NCBI GenBank assembly: GCA_963846005.1
Contig: CAWJUH010000001.1
Span: 1,178,001 to 1,242,000, forward strand
Origin: CAVSUR01 sp963846005
GTDB lineage: Bacteria > Actinomycetota > Actinomycetes > Streptosporangiales > Streptosporangiaceae
Direction: 5' to 3'
Length of the DNA stretch: 64,000 nt
Part shown: positions 17,890 to 28,728 of the stretch, one piece after another
Position numbering within the stretch: the stretch's first letter is position 1
Layout: each line of letters opens with the position of its first letter
The notes under the pieces: model-generated
Seen by the model: the letters and a program-made list of their open reading frames with translations, nothing else
Databases searched by the model: none
Told to the model about the DNA's origin: nothing
Translations under genes and position numbers: made by a program

Positions 17890-18231
17890 TCAGCCCTTCT
17901 TCGCCGAGCCGGCCCGCGCCTTGGCGGCGGAAATGCCGGTGATCTTGACCTGGGTGTACTTCTGCCGGTGCCCCACCCGGCGCCGGTACCCGGTCTTGTT
18001 CTTGTAGTGGATCATGTTGATCTTGGGGCCGCTGGCGGCGCCGACGATCTCCGCGGTGACTGTGTACCGGCCCAGCTCCGCCGGGTCGCTGATGACGTTG
18101 TCGCCGTCGACGACCAGCAAGGCGGGCAGCGTCACGGTCGAGCCAACCTCGCCCGCCAGCTTGTCGACGGTCAGGACGTCGTCGACCGACGCCTTCTCCT
18201 GCCTGCCGCCGCAGCGCACAATCGCGTACAC
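17890..18231 (-). CDS. rplU: 50S ribosomal protein L21
   Basis: 113 residues from GTG at 18231 (MYAIVRCGGRQEKASV), behind GGAGAGAGAG about 9 bases upstream. The longer ORF upstream is not used, because family members begin exactly here. The C-terminal signature KTGYRRRVGHRQKYTQVKI is present and is followed by an Ala/Lys tail. Likely co-transcribed with rpmA; the rne terminator hairpin lies about 160 bp upstream. Confidence 0.96.
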   Translation of the reverse strand: MYAIVRCGGRQEKASVDDVLTVDKLAGEVGSTVTLPALLVVDGDNVISDPAELGRYTVTAEIVGAASGPKINMIHYKNKTGYRRRVGHRQKYTQVKITGISAAKARAGSAKKG

Positions 18232-18387
18232 CGAGAACTCTCTCTCCGTTGGGCCAGCTCGCCGCTCCCCGGCCGGATCGCCAGGTATCGGGGTCCCGCG
18301 AGCGGGGCCGGCTGCGGTGCGCACGGCCGGTGCCAGCGGTCAAGCCGCTGAGATCACGCCGGTGCGCCGACCATAAAGGGTATCAGA

Positions 18388-18418
18388 CCCCGGCCGCCGC
18401 CCGGTGCGGCGGCCGGGG
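18388..18418 (-). terminator. Strong GC hairpin after rne
   Basis: A 13-bp perfect stem (CCCCGGCCGCCGC with its complement) closes a 5-base loop nine bases beyond the rne stop. There is no U tract, which is normal for actinobacterial terminators. It separates rne from rplU. Confidence 0.75.
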
Positions 18419-18426
18419 CCCGGAAC

Positions 18427-21400
18427 CTAGCTGTCCGTCCCCTGCTCGCCCTCAGCCGCAGCGCCGTCCGGCGGCGGGGATGACGGCCCGGCCGGGGGCC
18501 TTGCCTCCGCCGACGGGCCCGCGTCGGCGGGCGGGGCGGAGCCGGCGGCGGGAGCCGAGGTGGCCGGCCCGGACGGGGCCGAGCCCGCGGGCCCGGACGG
18601 GCGGGTCGCAGCCCGGGATCGCGGCGCCCGGGCCCGGGCCGGCCGGGCCCGGGCCGGCGCGGCCTCGTTCTCCCCGGCCGGGCTGTCCGGGCCGGTGCTA
18701 TCCGGGCCAGCGCCTTCTGCGCCGAAGGGTTGCGGGCCAGCGCTTTCCGCGCCACCGGGTTGCGGGCCAGGGCCGTCCGGGCCAGGGCCGGCGGTGCTGG
18801 CCGGGCCCGGGCTTGTGCTGGCCCGGCCGACGTCCGGGCCGGTGACGGCACCGACCGTGACCGTGCTCACCGAGCCGGCCACCGTGGTCCGCGGCGGGGC
18901 ATCAACGGCGGGCGCGGCCAGCGCGGCCTCGTCCGGCGGGCCGGCCGGCCGGGCGCTGACCGGCGCGTCCGCGACGGCAGCGGCTGAGGCGGCATCGTCT
19001 GACGTGGCAGCGTCTGACGCGGCATCGTCTGACGCGGCAGCGCCGGCGCCGCCCGGGGTGCCGCCAGCCGGCGTGGCCCCCTTCGCGCGCGAGCCCCGCG
19101 AACCGCTTCCCCGCCGGCCGCCCTTCGCGGCCTTCGCATCAGCCTGCGCGGCCGTCGCCTCAGCCTGCCCGGCTGCCCCGTCGCCGTCGGCCGGAGCAGC
19201 CAGGGCCGCGTCACTGGCGGTCGCGTCAATGGCGGCCGCATCACTGGCGGCCGCATCACCCGCGGCCATGTCATCTGCGGCCGCATCACCGTTGGCCGCG
19301 CCGGCGGTGCGGGAATCGCCGGTGCCGGAGTCGCCGGTGCCGGAGTCGCCGGTGACAATGTCGGCCGCCGCCACATCGATCGTGACCGCGTCCGCTGAGT
19401 CCGCCGCCTGCTGGCTGGAGTCGCCGGACGCCGGGCCCCGGGCCGGCGGGGCCGGCACGGGGACCGCCGCCCCGCCGCGCCTGCCGCGGCCGGACCGGCC
19501 CGAGCCGGACTTGCGGCCGCCCTTGTCGCGCTCGCCGTCGCCGGACTTGTCGTGATCCACCGGCTCCAGCGAGACCAGCACGCCGCGGCCGTTGCAGTGC
19601 TCGCACGGCACCGAGAACGCCTCCAGCAGCCCGGAGCCGACCCGCTTGCGGGTCATCTGCACCAGGCCGAGCGAGGTGACCTCGGCCACCTGGTGCTTGG
19701 TCCGGTCCCGGGCCAGGCACTCGAGCAGCCGCCGCAGCACCAGCTCGCGGTTGCTCTCCAGCACCATGTCGATGAAGTCGATGACGATGATGCCGCCGAC
19801 GTCCCGCAGCCGGAGCTGGCGGACGATCTCCTCGGCCGCCTCCAGGTTGTTGCGGGTGACGGTCTGCTCCAGGTTGCCGCCCTGGCCGGTGAACTTGCCG
19901 GTGTTGACGTCGATGACCGTCATGGCCTCGGTGTTGTCGATCACCAGCGAGCCGCCGCTGGGCAGCCACACCTTGCGCTCCAGCGCCTTGGCCAGCTGCT
20001 CGTCGATCCGGTAGGCGGCGAAGACGTCGGTGTCGTCCTGCCAGCGCTCCATCCGCTCGGTCAGGCCCGGGGCCACGTAGCGGACGTACTCGTCGACCAG
20101 GTCCCACTCGCTGTCGCTGGAGACGACCAGCTTGCTGAAGTCCTCGTTGAAGATGTCGCGGATGACCCGGATGGTCAGGTCGGGCTCGCTGTAGAGCAGC
20201 GCGGGCGCCGAGGCGCTCTTGGCCTTGCGCTCGATGGCCTCCCACTGCGCGGCCAGCCGGGCCACGTCCTGCGACAGCTCCTCCTCGGAGGCGCCCTCGG
20301 CCGCGGTCCGCACGATGACGCCGGCGTTCTCCGGCATGACCTTCTTGAGTATCTGCTTGAGCCGGGTCCGCTCGGTGTCGGGCAGCTTGCGGCTGATGCC
20401 GGTCATCGAGTCGCCGGGCACGTAGACCAGGTACCGGCCGGGCAGGCTGACCTGGCTGGTCAGCCGGGCGCCCTTGTGGCCGATCGGGTCCTTGGTGACC
20501 TGGACCACGATGGACTGGCCGGACTTGAGCGCGGACTCGATGCGCTTGGACTCGCCCTCCAGGCCGGAAGCCTCGAAGTTGACCTCGCCGGCGTACAGCA
20601 CGGCGTTGCGGCCCTTGCCGATGTCGACGAAGGCGGCCTCCATCGACGGCAGCACGTTCTGCACCTTGCCGAGGTAGACGTTGCCGACGTAGGACTGGTT
20701 GCTGGCCTTGTCCACGTAGTGCTCGACCAGCACGCCGTCCTCGAGCACGGCGATCTGGGTCCGCTCGCCGGTCTGCCGCACGGCCATCACCCGCTCGACC
20801 GCCTCGCGCCGGGCCAGGAACTCCGACTCGGTGATGATCGGCGGGCGGCGGCGGCCGGAGTCGCGGCCCTCCCGGCGGCGCTGCCGCTTCGCCTCCAGCC
20901 GGGTCGAGCCCTTGATCGAGCGGACATCGTCGTCGGCACTGCTGCGCGGGGCGCGCACGTGCGCGACCGTGTCCGGCGGGTCGTCCGGCGCGGCCTGCTC
21001 GCCCTCGCCGGCCGCCACGCCGCTACGCCGCCGCCGCCGGCGGCGGCGGCCAGACCGTGACGTGCCCTCGCCGGGCTGCGCGTCGTCGTCGGCGTCGCCG
21101 TCGTCCTCGGCGTCGGCGTCAGCGCCGCCGGCGTCCTCGCGCTGGCCGCTCTCGGCCCGGGCGCCGGACTTCGCCGTGCCGGTCTTGGCCCCGTCGCCCT
21201 TGGCGGTGTCGCTTGGGGCCCTGTCACCCTTGGCCGCGTCGCCCTTGGCCGCGTCGCCCTTCGTCCCGCCGCGGCCGCGGCGCCGCCGCCGGGAACCGCC
21301 CGCGGCGGTGTCGTCGCCGTCGTCCTCCGCCCCGGCCGCGGGGTCCTGGCTGCCGTCCTGCTGGCCGGAAGCGTCCCGGCCGGCACTCCCCCGGCCGGGC

Positions 21401-21850
21401 ACTCCCCCGGCCGGCGCCGTCCTGGCCCGCGCCGTCCTGGCCGCCGCCGTCCTGGCCGCCGCGCGAGCCGCGGCGGCGCGGCGAGCGCGCCGGAGCGTCG
21501 CCGCCCTCGTCGCGGCCGGCGGCGTCTCCGGCGCCGTCCGGGCGGACCGCGGGCCGGGGGGCGCTGATGTCCGGCGGCTGGAAGATCACCACCGGCGGCT
21601 GGAAGGCAACCGGGGGCACCCCGGGCGCCGGGGCGGCCGCGCCGCCGCCCGCGGGCACCTGCGGCACCGGGGCGGCCGCGCCGGCCGTGGCGCCGGGGGC
21701 GCCGGGCTCGCCGGGCGGCCCCGCCGGGCGGCTCACGGCGCGGCGAACCCGTCCCAGCAGGCCGCGGCGCTGGCCCGCGGCGTCGCCGTGCGGCTGGCCG
21801 GCCGGGCCATCAGATTCTGATTCTGGGTTGTGTGGCTCGGTTTCGAGCAT
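18427..21850 (-). CDS. rne: Ribonuclease E/G (frameshifted near 21395)
   Basis: The N-terminus reads from ATG at 21850 (MLETEPHNPESESDG) into a disordered Pro/Ala/Gly/Arg-rich arm. Near 21395 the frame changes inside a duplicated 15-bp GC-rich stretch, and the long ORF continues to 18427. Catalytic core: S1 domain (NVYLGKVQNVLPSMEAAFVD), the metal-binding Asp residues in TVIDVNTG and IIVIDFIDM, and the CEHC zinc-link motif. The C-terminal third is low-complexity Ala/Asp/Gly-rich with short repeats (TGDSG) and basic Gly/Arg stretches, typical scaffold sequence of actinobacterial RNase E. The start overlaps TIGR03936 by 41 bp. Confidence 0.93.
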
Positions 21851-22778
21851 CCGGGCAATCTCTTCCGTCAGGCTCCCGGGCGCTCAGGTCCGCATCGGGA
21901 CCTTCCGCGCCGCGCGGGAGGAACTCGTGCGCGCCAGCGGCGGGCGCCGGTCCGGCGGTCTCCGCGTGCTGGCCCGCTGTCTTGTCGTACTGCTCGGCCG
22001 CGCTGCGGCCGTGTACCTCGGCCTCGCCGGTGCCGCCGGCCGTCAGCGCGACGGCGGTCACCTCATCGAGCGGTCCCTGCGCCAGCCGGGTCACCAGCGG
22101 TGGTGACGACGGCGCGAGGACCGGCACGCCGCCCTGAGCCGGTGCGCAGAGGGCGGCCAGAATGTCGTCGGGTCGGACGGCAGGTGTCATCTGCCGAACA
22201 ACCATTCGAAGTATCGCACATCCGGCGTGCGGGCCGTCCCCGGCGCGCCGGTGCGCCAGGTCCGCGACCGCGGCCCTGGCGTCGAGGCGGCGGACGCCCT
22301 TGCTGGTCAGGCGCTCCACCACGGCCGTGGGCGCGGCCAGGAACGCGTCCGCCGCGGCCCGGGCCGCGGCCGGCGCGACGCCGGGCAGCAGCACCTCCCA
22401 GGCGGAGGCCGCGAGGACGGGCCCGGACTGGCCGGGGCCTAGTTCCGTCACCTCGATCACGTCGATCCCGTCTGGCAGCGCGGCGTCAAGCTGGCCGCGC
22501 ACCCCGGACGGATCCCGCCAGCCGGTCAGGGCGATCTCGGCATATTCCGCCTCGCTCGCCACTCCGGTCGGGGCGCCCCCCGGGTAGGAAATCTTCGGAT
22601 GCGGCGAGAAGCCCGCCGAATAGGCCACCGGCAGGGCCGCCTTGCGCACTCCCCGCTCGATCGCCCGGGCGATGTCCCGGTGACTCGCGAAGCGCATCCG
22701 GCCGCGCTTAGCGTACCTGACGGTCAGCCGCTGCACGACCGGCGGACCCGGCGGGGTGGACGGCACTGGCCTGGGCAT
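21810..22778 (-). CDS. TIGR03936 family radical SAM-linked protein
   Basis: 322 residues from ATG at 22778, preceded by GGAAGG. The N-terminal block (VQRLTVRYAKRGRMRFASHRDIARAIERG... AYSAGFSPHPKISY; about residues 15-70) is the family signature. A second conserved region runs to about 230 and the last 90 residues are variable. The family always accompanies the TIGR03960 radical SAM protein upstream; in some genomes the two are fused. The biochemical role is unknown; a tRNA- or RNA-modifying activity is suspected because of the neighbouring RNase E. Confidence 0.9.
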   Translation of the reverse strand: MPRPVPSTPPGPPVVQRLTVRYAKRGRMRFASHRDIARAIERGVRKAALPVAYSAGFSPHPKISYPGGAPTGVASEAEYAEIALTGWRDPSGVRGQLDAALPDGIDVIEVTELGPGQSGPVLAASAWEVLLPGVAPAAARAAADAFLAAPTAVVERLTSKGVRRLDARAAVADLAHRRAGDGPHAGCAILRMVVRQMTPAVRPDDILAALCAPAQGGVPVLAPSSPPLVTRLAQGPLDEVTAVALTAGGTGEAEVHGRSAAEQYDKTAGQHAETAGPAPAAGAHEFLPRGAEGPDADLSAREPDGRDCPDARNRATQPRIRI

Positions 22779-24763
22779 GAGCTACCTTCCGCCGCCGGCC
22801 CGGCCGGCCGGCCGGAGCCGCCGGGCCCGGTCCGGCCGGGGTCAGCGGCAGCAGCCGGGCGCCGGTCGGGCCGGTCTCGATCTGGGTGCCCATGGACGGG
22901 CACACGCCGCACTCGAAGCACGGCGTCCAGCGGCAGTCCTCCACCTCGGCCGCGCCGGCCGGGTCGACGGCGTCCTGCCAGTCCTGCCACAGCCAGTCCC
23001 GGTCCAGTCCCGCGTCCAGGTGGTCCCAGGGCAGCACCTCGTCGTAGCCCCGCTCCCGGGTGGTGTACCAGGCCAGGTCGACGCCATCGGCGGCCAGCGC
23101 CGTGGCGGCGCGCCTGCCGCCAGCGCTCGAACGAGAAGCACTCGCTCCAGCCGTCGAACCGGGCCCCGTCCTCCCAGGCGGCGCGGATCACCTTGGCCAC
23201 CCGCCGGTCGCCGCGCGACAGCAGGCCCTCGATCACCGACGGCTGCCGTCGTGATAGCGGAGCCCGATGGACCGGCTGAAGCCCCGGTCCGAGCGCATGG
23301 CGGCGGCGAGCGCGCTGCAGCCGGGCATCCACGGTCTCGTCGTCGCACTGGGCCGCCCACTGGAACGGCGTCTGCGGCTTGGGCACGAACCCGCCGATCG
23401 AGACCGTGCAGCGGATGTCGCGGCGGCCGGATGCGGCCCGGCCGGCCTCGATCACCCGCCGGGCCAGGCCCGCGATGGCCAGCACGTCCTCGTCGGTCTC
23501 GGTCGGCAGCCCGCACATGAAGTACAGCTTGACCTGGCGCCAGCCGCTGGCGTACGCGGTGCTGACCGTCCTGATCAGGTCGTCCTCGGTGACCATCTTG
23601 TTGATCACCTTGCGGATCCGGTCGCTGCCGCCCTCGGGCGCGAACGTCAGCCCGGACCGGCGGCCGTTGCGGCTCAGCTCGTCGGCCAGCGTCACGTTGA
23701 ACGCGTCCACCCGGGTGGAGGGCAGCGACAGGCTGGTGTTGGTGCCCTCGTACCGGTCGGCCAGGTCGACCGCGATGTCGTTGATCTCGCTGTGGTCGGC
23801 GCTGGACAGCGACAGCAGCCCGACCTCGCCGAAGCCGCTGGCGGCCAGCCCGGTCTCCACCATCGCGCCGACCGTGGTGATGGACCGCTCGCGCACCGGC
23901 CGGGTGATCATGCCGGCCTGGCAGAACCGGCAGCCGCGGGTGCAGCCGCGGAAGATCTCGACGCTGAACCGCTCGTGCACGGTCTCGGCCACCGGCACCA
24001 GCGGCTTGGCCGGGTACGGCCAGGCGTCCAGGTCGGTGACGGTGTGCTTGGCCACGGTCATGGGCACGCCGGGGCGGCCCGGCCGGACCCGGCTGATCGC
24101 GCCGTCGGCGCCGTACTCGACCTGGTAGAACCGCGGCACGTACACGCCGCACTCGCGGGCCAGCCGCAGCAGCAGCCCGTCCCGGCCGCCCGGCCGGCCG
24201 GCCGCCTTCCAGTCCCTGATCACCTCGGTGATGGCGAGCACGGCCTGCTCGCCGTCGCCGAGCACCGCGCCGTCGATGAACTCGGCCACCGGCTCGGGAT
24301 TGAACGCGGCGTGCCCGCCGGCCAGCACGACCGGGTGCGAGCCGTCGCGGTCCGCCGCCGCCAGCGGGATGCCGGCCAGGTCCAGCGCGGTCAGCAGGTT
24401 GGTGTACCCCAGCTCAGTGGCGAAGCTGACGCCGAGCACGTCGAACTCGCCGACCGGGCGGTGCGCGTCCACGGTGAACTGCGGCACGCCGTGCTCGCGC
24501 ATCAGCCCCTCAAGGTCGGGCCAGACGCTGTAGGTCCGCTCGGCCAGCACCCCGTCCCGGCCGTTGAGCACCTCGTAGAGGATCTGGATGCCCTGGTTGG
24601 GCAGGCCGACCTCGTAGGCGTCCGGGTACATCAGCGCCCACCGGACCTGAGCGGCGTCCCAGTCCTTGACCACCGAGTTCAGCTCGCCGCCGACGTACTG
24701 GACGGGCTTGCGCACCCGCGGCAGCAGCGGCTCGAGCTGTGGGTAGACGGACCGGACTGGCAT
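22708..24763 (-). CDS. TIGR03960 family B12-binding/radical SAM protein, frameshifted
   Basis: Starts at ATG 24763 (MPVRSVYPQLEPLLP). Residues 1-200 resemble a B12-binding domain (PNQGIQILYEVLN, FATELGYTNLLTALDLAG). The radical SAM core has the cluster motif CTRGCRFC at about 235. Frame breaks occur near 23318, 23243 and 23105; homology continues across them (MRSDRGFSRSIGLRYHDG in one frame, PSVIEGLLSRGDRRV in the next, VLPWDHLDAGL in the third). The C-terminus has CFECGVC. With TIGR03936 it forms a two-gene unit of unknown function. The 3' end overlaps TIGR03936 by about 70 bp as read here; a further indel may place the true stop just before 22778. Confidence 0.88.
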
Positions 24764-25003
24764 CGCACCAGAGTACCGAGCCCCGGCCGCGGGCGGCGCC
24801 GGGCGGGGCCAGGGCGGGGCCAGGGCGCGGCCCGGCGGGGGTTCAGGCGGCCCGGCCGCGGGCATCCTTGTTGCCGGTAAAACTGGTATGGCCGATCGTG
24901 TTGATATATCCGGTCTTTTGCCTAGGCTAGGCCCGTCGGTCCGTCTGGCCCTGCGGCTCCCGGGGGCGGGACGGGCGTTTTACCGCACATGCCGGAGGTG
25001 GCC

Positions 25004-26221
25004 GTGCACGTGGATCCCTATATTGTGCTGGGCAGCGCCGTGATCGGGCTGCTCGTGGGGCTGACCGGGGCCGGCGGCGGCGCCCTGATGACCCCGATGC
25101 TGATCTTGCTGTTCAAGGTCACCCCGTCGACGGCCATCTCCAGCGACCTGGTGGCCGCGGTGCTGATGCGCCCCTTCGGCGCGGCCGTGCACCTGGCCAA
25201 GAAGACGGTGAACCTCCGGCTGGTCGGCTGGATGACGCTCGGCTCGGTGCCGATGGCCTTCCTCGGCGCCTACTTGCTGCACGAGATGGGCGGCGGGAAG
25301 TCCGACCAGAAGTCCATCGAGATCTGGCTCGGCACCGCGCTGCTGATCGGCGCGGCCGCGATGGTGCTGCGCTACTTCCTGGACCGGCGCAGCGGCACCA
25401 GCCGCACCTCACTGGTGCACGACGTGCTGGTCAAGCCGGTCCCGACGGTGGCCATCGGCATGATCGGCGGCGTCATCGTCGGGATGACCTCGGTCGGGTC
25501 CGGCTCGCTGATGATCGTGCTGCTGCTGTTCCTGTACCCGGCGCTGAGCGCGGGCCAGCTGGTCGGCACCGACCTGACCCAGGCCGTGCCGCTGACCCTG
25601 GCGGCCGCCTGCGGCGCGCTCATCTTCGGGCACGTCGAGTTCGCGGTCACCGCGTCCATCGTGCTGGGCAGCGTCCCGGCCGTGCTGGTCGGCTCGTTCC
25701 TGTCCTCGCGCGCCCCGGACCGCTACATCCGGCCGATCATCACCTTCGTGATCTTCGCCTCGGGCCTGAAGTACATCGGCGTCGGCACCACGGCGCTCGG
25801 CTGGATTCTGGTCGCGGTCATGCTGGGCGGGCTGGTGACCTGGCTGGCGCTGGCCCGGCCGTGGCGCAGCAACTGGCCCAGGACCGCGGCCGCCGGGAAC
25901 AGCGCGGACGGCGGGAGCACCGCGGCCGGCGTCACCAGCGCGGCCGCCGGGAACAGCGCGAACGCCGGGAACAGCGCGAACGCCGGGAACAGCGCGGACG
26001 CCGGGAACAGCGCGGACGCCGGGAACAGCGCGGACGCCGGGAACACCGCGGACGCCGGGAACAGCGCGGCCGCCGGGAACAGCGCGGCCGCCGGGAACAG
26101 CGCGAACGGCGCTCCCGCGAACGGCCGGCTGGCAGCCGGCCCGCCAGTCGGGCCCGGCCAGGACGGCCGGCCCGCCCCGGTCGGCGGCTCGGTGAACGGC
26201 TCGCGCCACCCGGGCACCTGA
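25004..26221 (+). CDS. TSUP-family (TauE/SafE) membrane transporter
   Basis: About 405 residues. GTG at 25004 has GGAGG five bases upstream and is preferred over ATG at 24989. Eight or so membrane helices; the first contains LLVGLTGAGGGALMTPML and the second half repeats it as GGVIVGMTSVGSGSLMIVLL, the internal duplication of TSUP (sulfite/sulfonate/organic anion) permeases. After residue about 285 the protein becomes soluble and ends in a repeated AGNSAD/AGNSAN hexapeptide tail and a Pro/Gly-rich end. Substrate unknown. It is the first gene of the accessory block between TIGR03960 and rodA and has its own promoter region (24866-25003, AT-richer). Confidence 0.88.
   Translation: MHVDPYIVLGSAVIGLLVGLTGAGGGALMTPMLILLFKVTPSTAISSDLVAAVLMRPFGAAVHLAKKTVNLRLVGWMTLGSVPMAFLGAYLLHEMGGGKSDQKSIEIWLGTALLIGAAAMVLRYFLDRRSGTSRTSLVHDVLVKPVPTVAIGMIGGVIVGMTSVGSGSLMIVLLLFLYPALSAGQLVGTDLTQAVPLTLAAACGALIFGHVEFAVTASIVLGSVPAVLVGSFLSSRAPDRYIRPIITFVIFASGLKYIGVGTTALGWILVAVMLGGLVTWLALARPWRSNWPRTAAAGNSADGGSTAAGVTSAAAGNSANAGNSANAGNSADAGNSADAGNSADAGNTADAGNSAAAGNSAAAGNSANGAPANGRLAAGPPVGPGQDGRPAPVGGSVNGSRHPGT
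25946..26107 (+). repeat. 18-bp tandem coding repeat, 9 units
   Basis: The unit encodes AGNSA[DNA]; copies differ by one or two bases, so expansion is recent. Located in the C-terminal tail of the TSUP transporter. Confidence 0.85.
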
Positions 26222-26222
26222 C

Positions 26223-26268
26223 CAGCTCCCGGCACCGGTCCAGTGCCGGCTCCGCGCCGGCTGAGCTG
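26223..26268 (+). terminator. Hairpin after the TSUP gene
   Basis: CCGGCAC (26229-26235) pairs with GTGCCGG (26243-26249); an outer CAGCTC/GAGCTG pair (26223-26228 with 26263-26268) can enclose it. It begins two bases after the stop codon. No U tract. Confidence 0.55.
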
Positions 26269-26351
26269 CGGGGGTTCGCCAAGATCTTGACGCCGGGTGT
26301 TAACTCCGCGGTCACGGCGGCGATCAGGTCCCGGCCACGGCGGCTGGCACG

Positions 26352-26557
26352 GTGCAAGCGTTCGGATCGACGGGGTGTTCGGGCTGGCCCGTGGTCGAGC
26401 CGAGCGGCACTCAGCTGGCCGAGCTGGCCAGGCTGGCGGCCAGGGCACGCTGCGGCCCGCGGTCAGCGCGGTGTTCCCGCTCGCGGAGCTGGCCGCGGCC
26501 TTCGCCGCCCAGCAGGCCCGCACCCGCCCCGGCAAGATCGCCGTCCAGGTCAGCTGA
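26352..26557 (+). pseudogene. C-terminal remnant of a quinone-oxidoreductase-like (MDR) dehydrogenase
   Basis: The first half reads VVEPSGTQLAELARLAA; after a one-base shift near 26440 it continues as QGTLRPAVSAVFPLAELAAAF and ends in RPGKIAVQVS. This is the characteristic end of NADPH:quinone-reductase-like medium-chain dehydrogenases (about 300 residues when whole). The catalytic and Rossmann parts are missing. The remaining bases between 26268 and 26752 hold no other gene I can support. Confidence 0.6.
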
Positions 26558-26752
26558 CGCGGCTCTCGCCGGCCGCTCCCGCTGGCCCAGCAGCTGGCCA
26601 GGCAGCTGACCGGACACTCCGGCCGTCGGCGGGCGGGAATGTCAGAGGGAGTGGCTAGAGTCGAACTGAGGCTCGAACTAAAGCTGGCAAATGGCCGGAT
26701 CTCAGCCCGGGACCGGCCCGGCCAGGTCTCAGCGCGAAGGAGGTGCCGGCCG

Positions 26753-28613
26753 ATGGGCGCTCTGGGGTCACCTGATCCGGCCGGGCCTGCCTGCGCGATG
26801 GAGGCGGCGGCCATGGCCCAGGCCGGGCTGGCCTGGCTGGCCCGGTGCGATGCGGCGGCGCTGACCGCGGCCGAGCAGGCCGATGTGCTGCGCGAGCTGG
26901 AGCGGGCCGAGTCGGCGCACACCGCGGCCCGGGCCCGGGTGCTCAGCAGCTTCGACGCGGCCCGCGGGTTCGAGGATGACGGGCACGGCTCGCCGCGGAC
27001 CTGGCTGCGCTGGCAGACCAGGATCACCGGCGGCGCCGCGGCCGGGGCGATCGGCTGGATGCGCCGCCTGGCCGCGCATCCGGCGGTGGCGGATGCCCTG
27101 GCGGACGGCGAGCTATCCGGGTCCTGGGGCCGCCAGCTGTGCGAGTGGTCCGACCTGCTGCCGGCCGGGTTGCGGGCCGGCGCGGACGCGATCTTGCTGG
27201 CGGCCGCGGCGGCCGGGGCCGACCTGGCCGACCTGGCGCGGCTGGCGGAGGAGATGCGCCGCCGCGCCGCCGGTCCCGACGATGACGGCGACGGGTTCGA
27301 CGACCGGGCGCTGCACCTCGGCACGACCTTCCGCGGCGCCGGGCGGCTGGAAGGCGACCTCACCCCGCAGTGCGCCGCGGCGCTGCGCGCCGTGCTGGAC
27401 GCCCTCGGCAAGCGGGCCGGACCGGAGGACATCAGGACCAAGCGCCAGCGCGAGCACGACGCGCTGGAGGAGGCCTGCCGCCGGCTGATCGCCGCCGGCG
27501 GGCTGCCCGACCGGGCCGGCCAGCCCACCCAGATCCAGCTGTTCATGACCTTGGACCAGCTCCGCCGCCTGACCGCGGCGCACGCGGGCCCCGCGGCGGC
27601 GCACGCGGGCTCCCCGGCGGCGCACGCGGCCCCCGCTGGGACGGCGGCCGGGTCCGGCGAGCCGCAGCCGGAGGATCGCCGGACTCCGGGCGCGCCGAGC
27701 GGTGCCGGGGCGCAGCCCTGGCCAGCGCCTGGCGCCGGGGCACCGCCCTGGCCGGCGCCTGGCGCCGGAGCGCAGCCCTGGCCGGCGCCTGGCGCCGGAG
27801 CGCAGCCCTGGCCGGCGCCTGGCGCCGGAGCGCAGCCCTGGCCGGCGCCTGGTGCCGGGGCGCAGCCCTGGCCGGCGCCTGGTGCCGGAGCGCAGGCGGG
27901 CCCGGGCGCGGAGTGCGACGCGACGATCGTCCCGATCGTGACCGGCGCGGTCGACCATGAGCTACTGGACCGGCTGGCCAGTGCCATGTTGCCCCGGCCG
28001 GCCAAGTCTGATGCGGCCGGGCCAGGGGCCGCCGGGTCCGATGCCTCCGGGCCAGCTGTCGCCGTGCGGGCGGCGGCCACCGGGGCGCGGGACGGCGGCC
28101 AGCCCAATGCGACCGGACAGCAGCGTGCGGGCCGGCGGAGCAGCGCGGGCCGGCACACCAGCGCGGGCCGGCAAACCAGCGCGATCCGGCGGCTGGTGCT
28201 CCGGTATGCGGCGGACCTGCTGTCCGGGCCCGAGGGGCTGGCTGCCCGGCTGCGGACCGGGCAGCTCGGCGGGCCCGCGGCCTCGGTCAGCCTGCCGCTG
28301 GATACCGGCACGGCGACCGACAGCGTGCCGCCGCACCTGCGGCGGCTGGTGATCGCGCGGGACGGGCATTGCCGCTTCCCCGGCTGCGGGCAGCCTCCGG
28401 CGGCGTGCCAGCCGCATCACCTGATCCCCCCGCGCCGCGGGCGGACGGCACCGGCTGTCCAACTTGCTGCTGCTGTGCAGCTTCCACCATCTGATCGCGG
28501 TGCATCGCTGGGGCTGGGAGCTGATCTTGCACTCCGACGGGGTGGTCACCGCGATCAGTCCGGACCGCAAGCGCACCATCTGCAGCCACGGGCCGCCTAC
28601 CGCCGCGGCGTGA
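26753..28613 (+). CDS. DUF222/HNH endonuclease domain protein, frameshifted near its end
   Basis: Start ATG at 26753 with a strong AAGGAGGTG eight bases upstream. The N-terminal 300 residues are the DUF222 helical domain (WLARCDAAALTAAEQADVLREL..., RTWLRWQTRITGGAA). Then come a six-copy GAGAQPWPAP repeat and a variable linker. The HNH domain begins RDGHCRFPGCGQPPAACQPHHLIP. One base is off in the C-run near 28432, and the motif continues in another frame as LSNLLLLCSFHHLIAVHRWGWEL, ending at 28613. DUF222-HNH genes occur in many copies in actinobacteria, and some belong to intron-like or 13E12 repeat families. Nuclease activity is expected but unproven. Confidence 0.85.
27701..27895 (+). repeat. 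30-bp tandem coding repeat, 6.5 units
   Basis: Units encode GAGAQPWPAP; one copy has PP in place of QP. Copies are nearly identical in DNA, so this is a recent minisatellite inside the linker of the HNH protein. Confidence 0.9.
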
Positions 28614-28728
28614 CAGACCTGCCGCGGCAATGGTCTCCCGGGGTGCCGGCCGTCCGGGGCTTGGCGGAGTGCGGCCGGAGCTTGGCCAGATGCAGCCGGA
28701 ATCTGGCGGCGCTGGCGATAATCGGGGC

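Noticed and set aside
19552..21060. Long plus-strand ORF opposite rne (502 codons), and similar long ORFs opposite mrdA (37581-39383), rodA (36259-37641), valS (46536-48512) and the GMC gene (58880-60478)
   Set aside because: They are mirror frames of strong coding genes. High GC at third positions belongs to the annotated strand, and their translations are biased in Gly/Arg/His/Gln without any family motif.
25946..27895. Regular 18-bp and 30-bp repeats that could look like a CRISPR array
   Set aside because: Units are directly adjacent with no spacers, keep the reading frame and lie inside protein genes; no cas gene is nearby.
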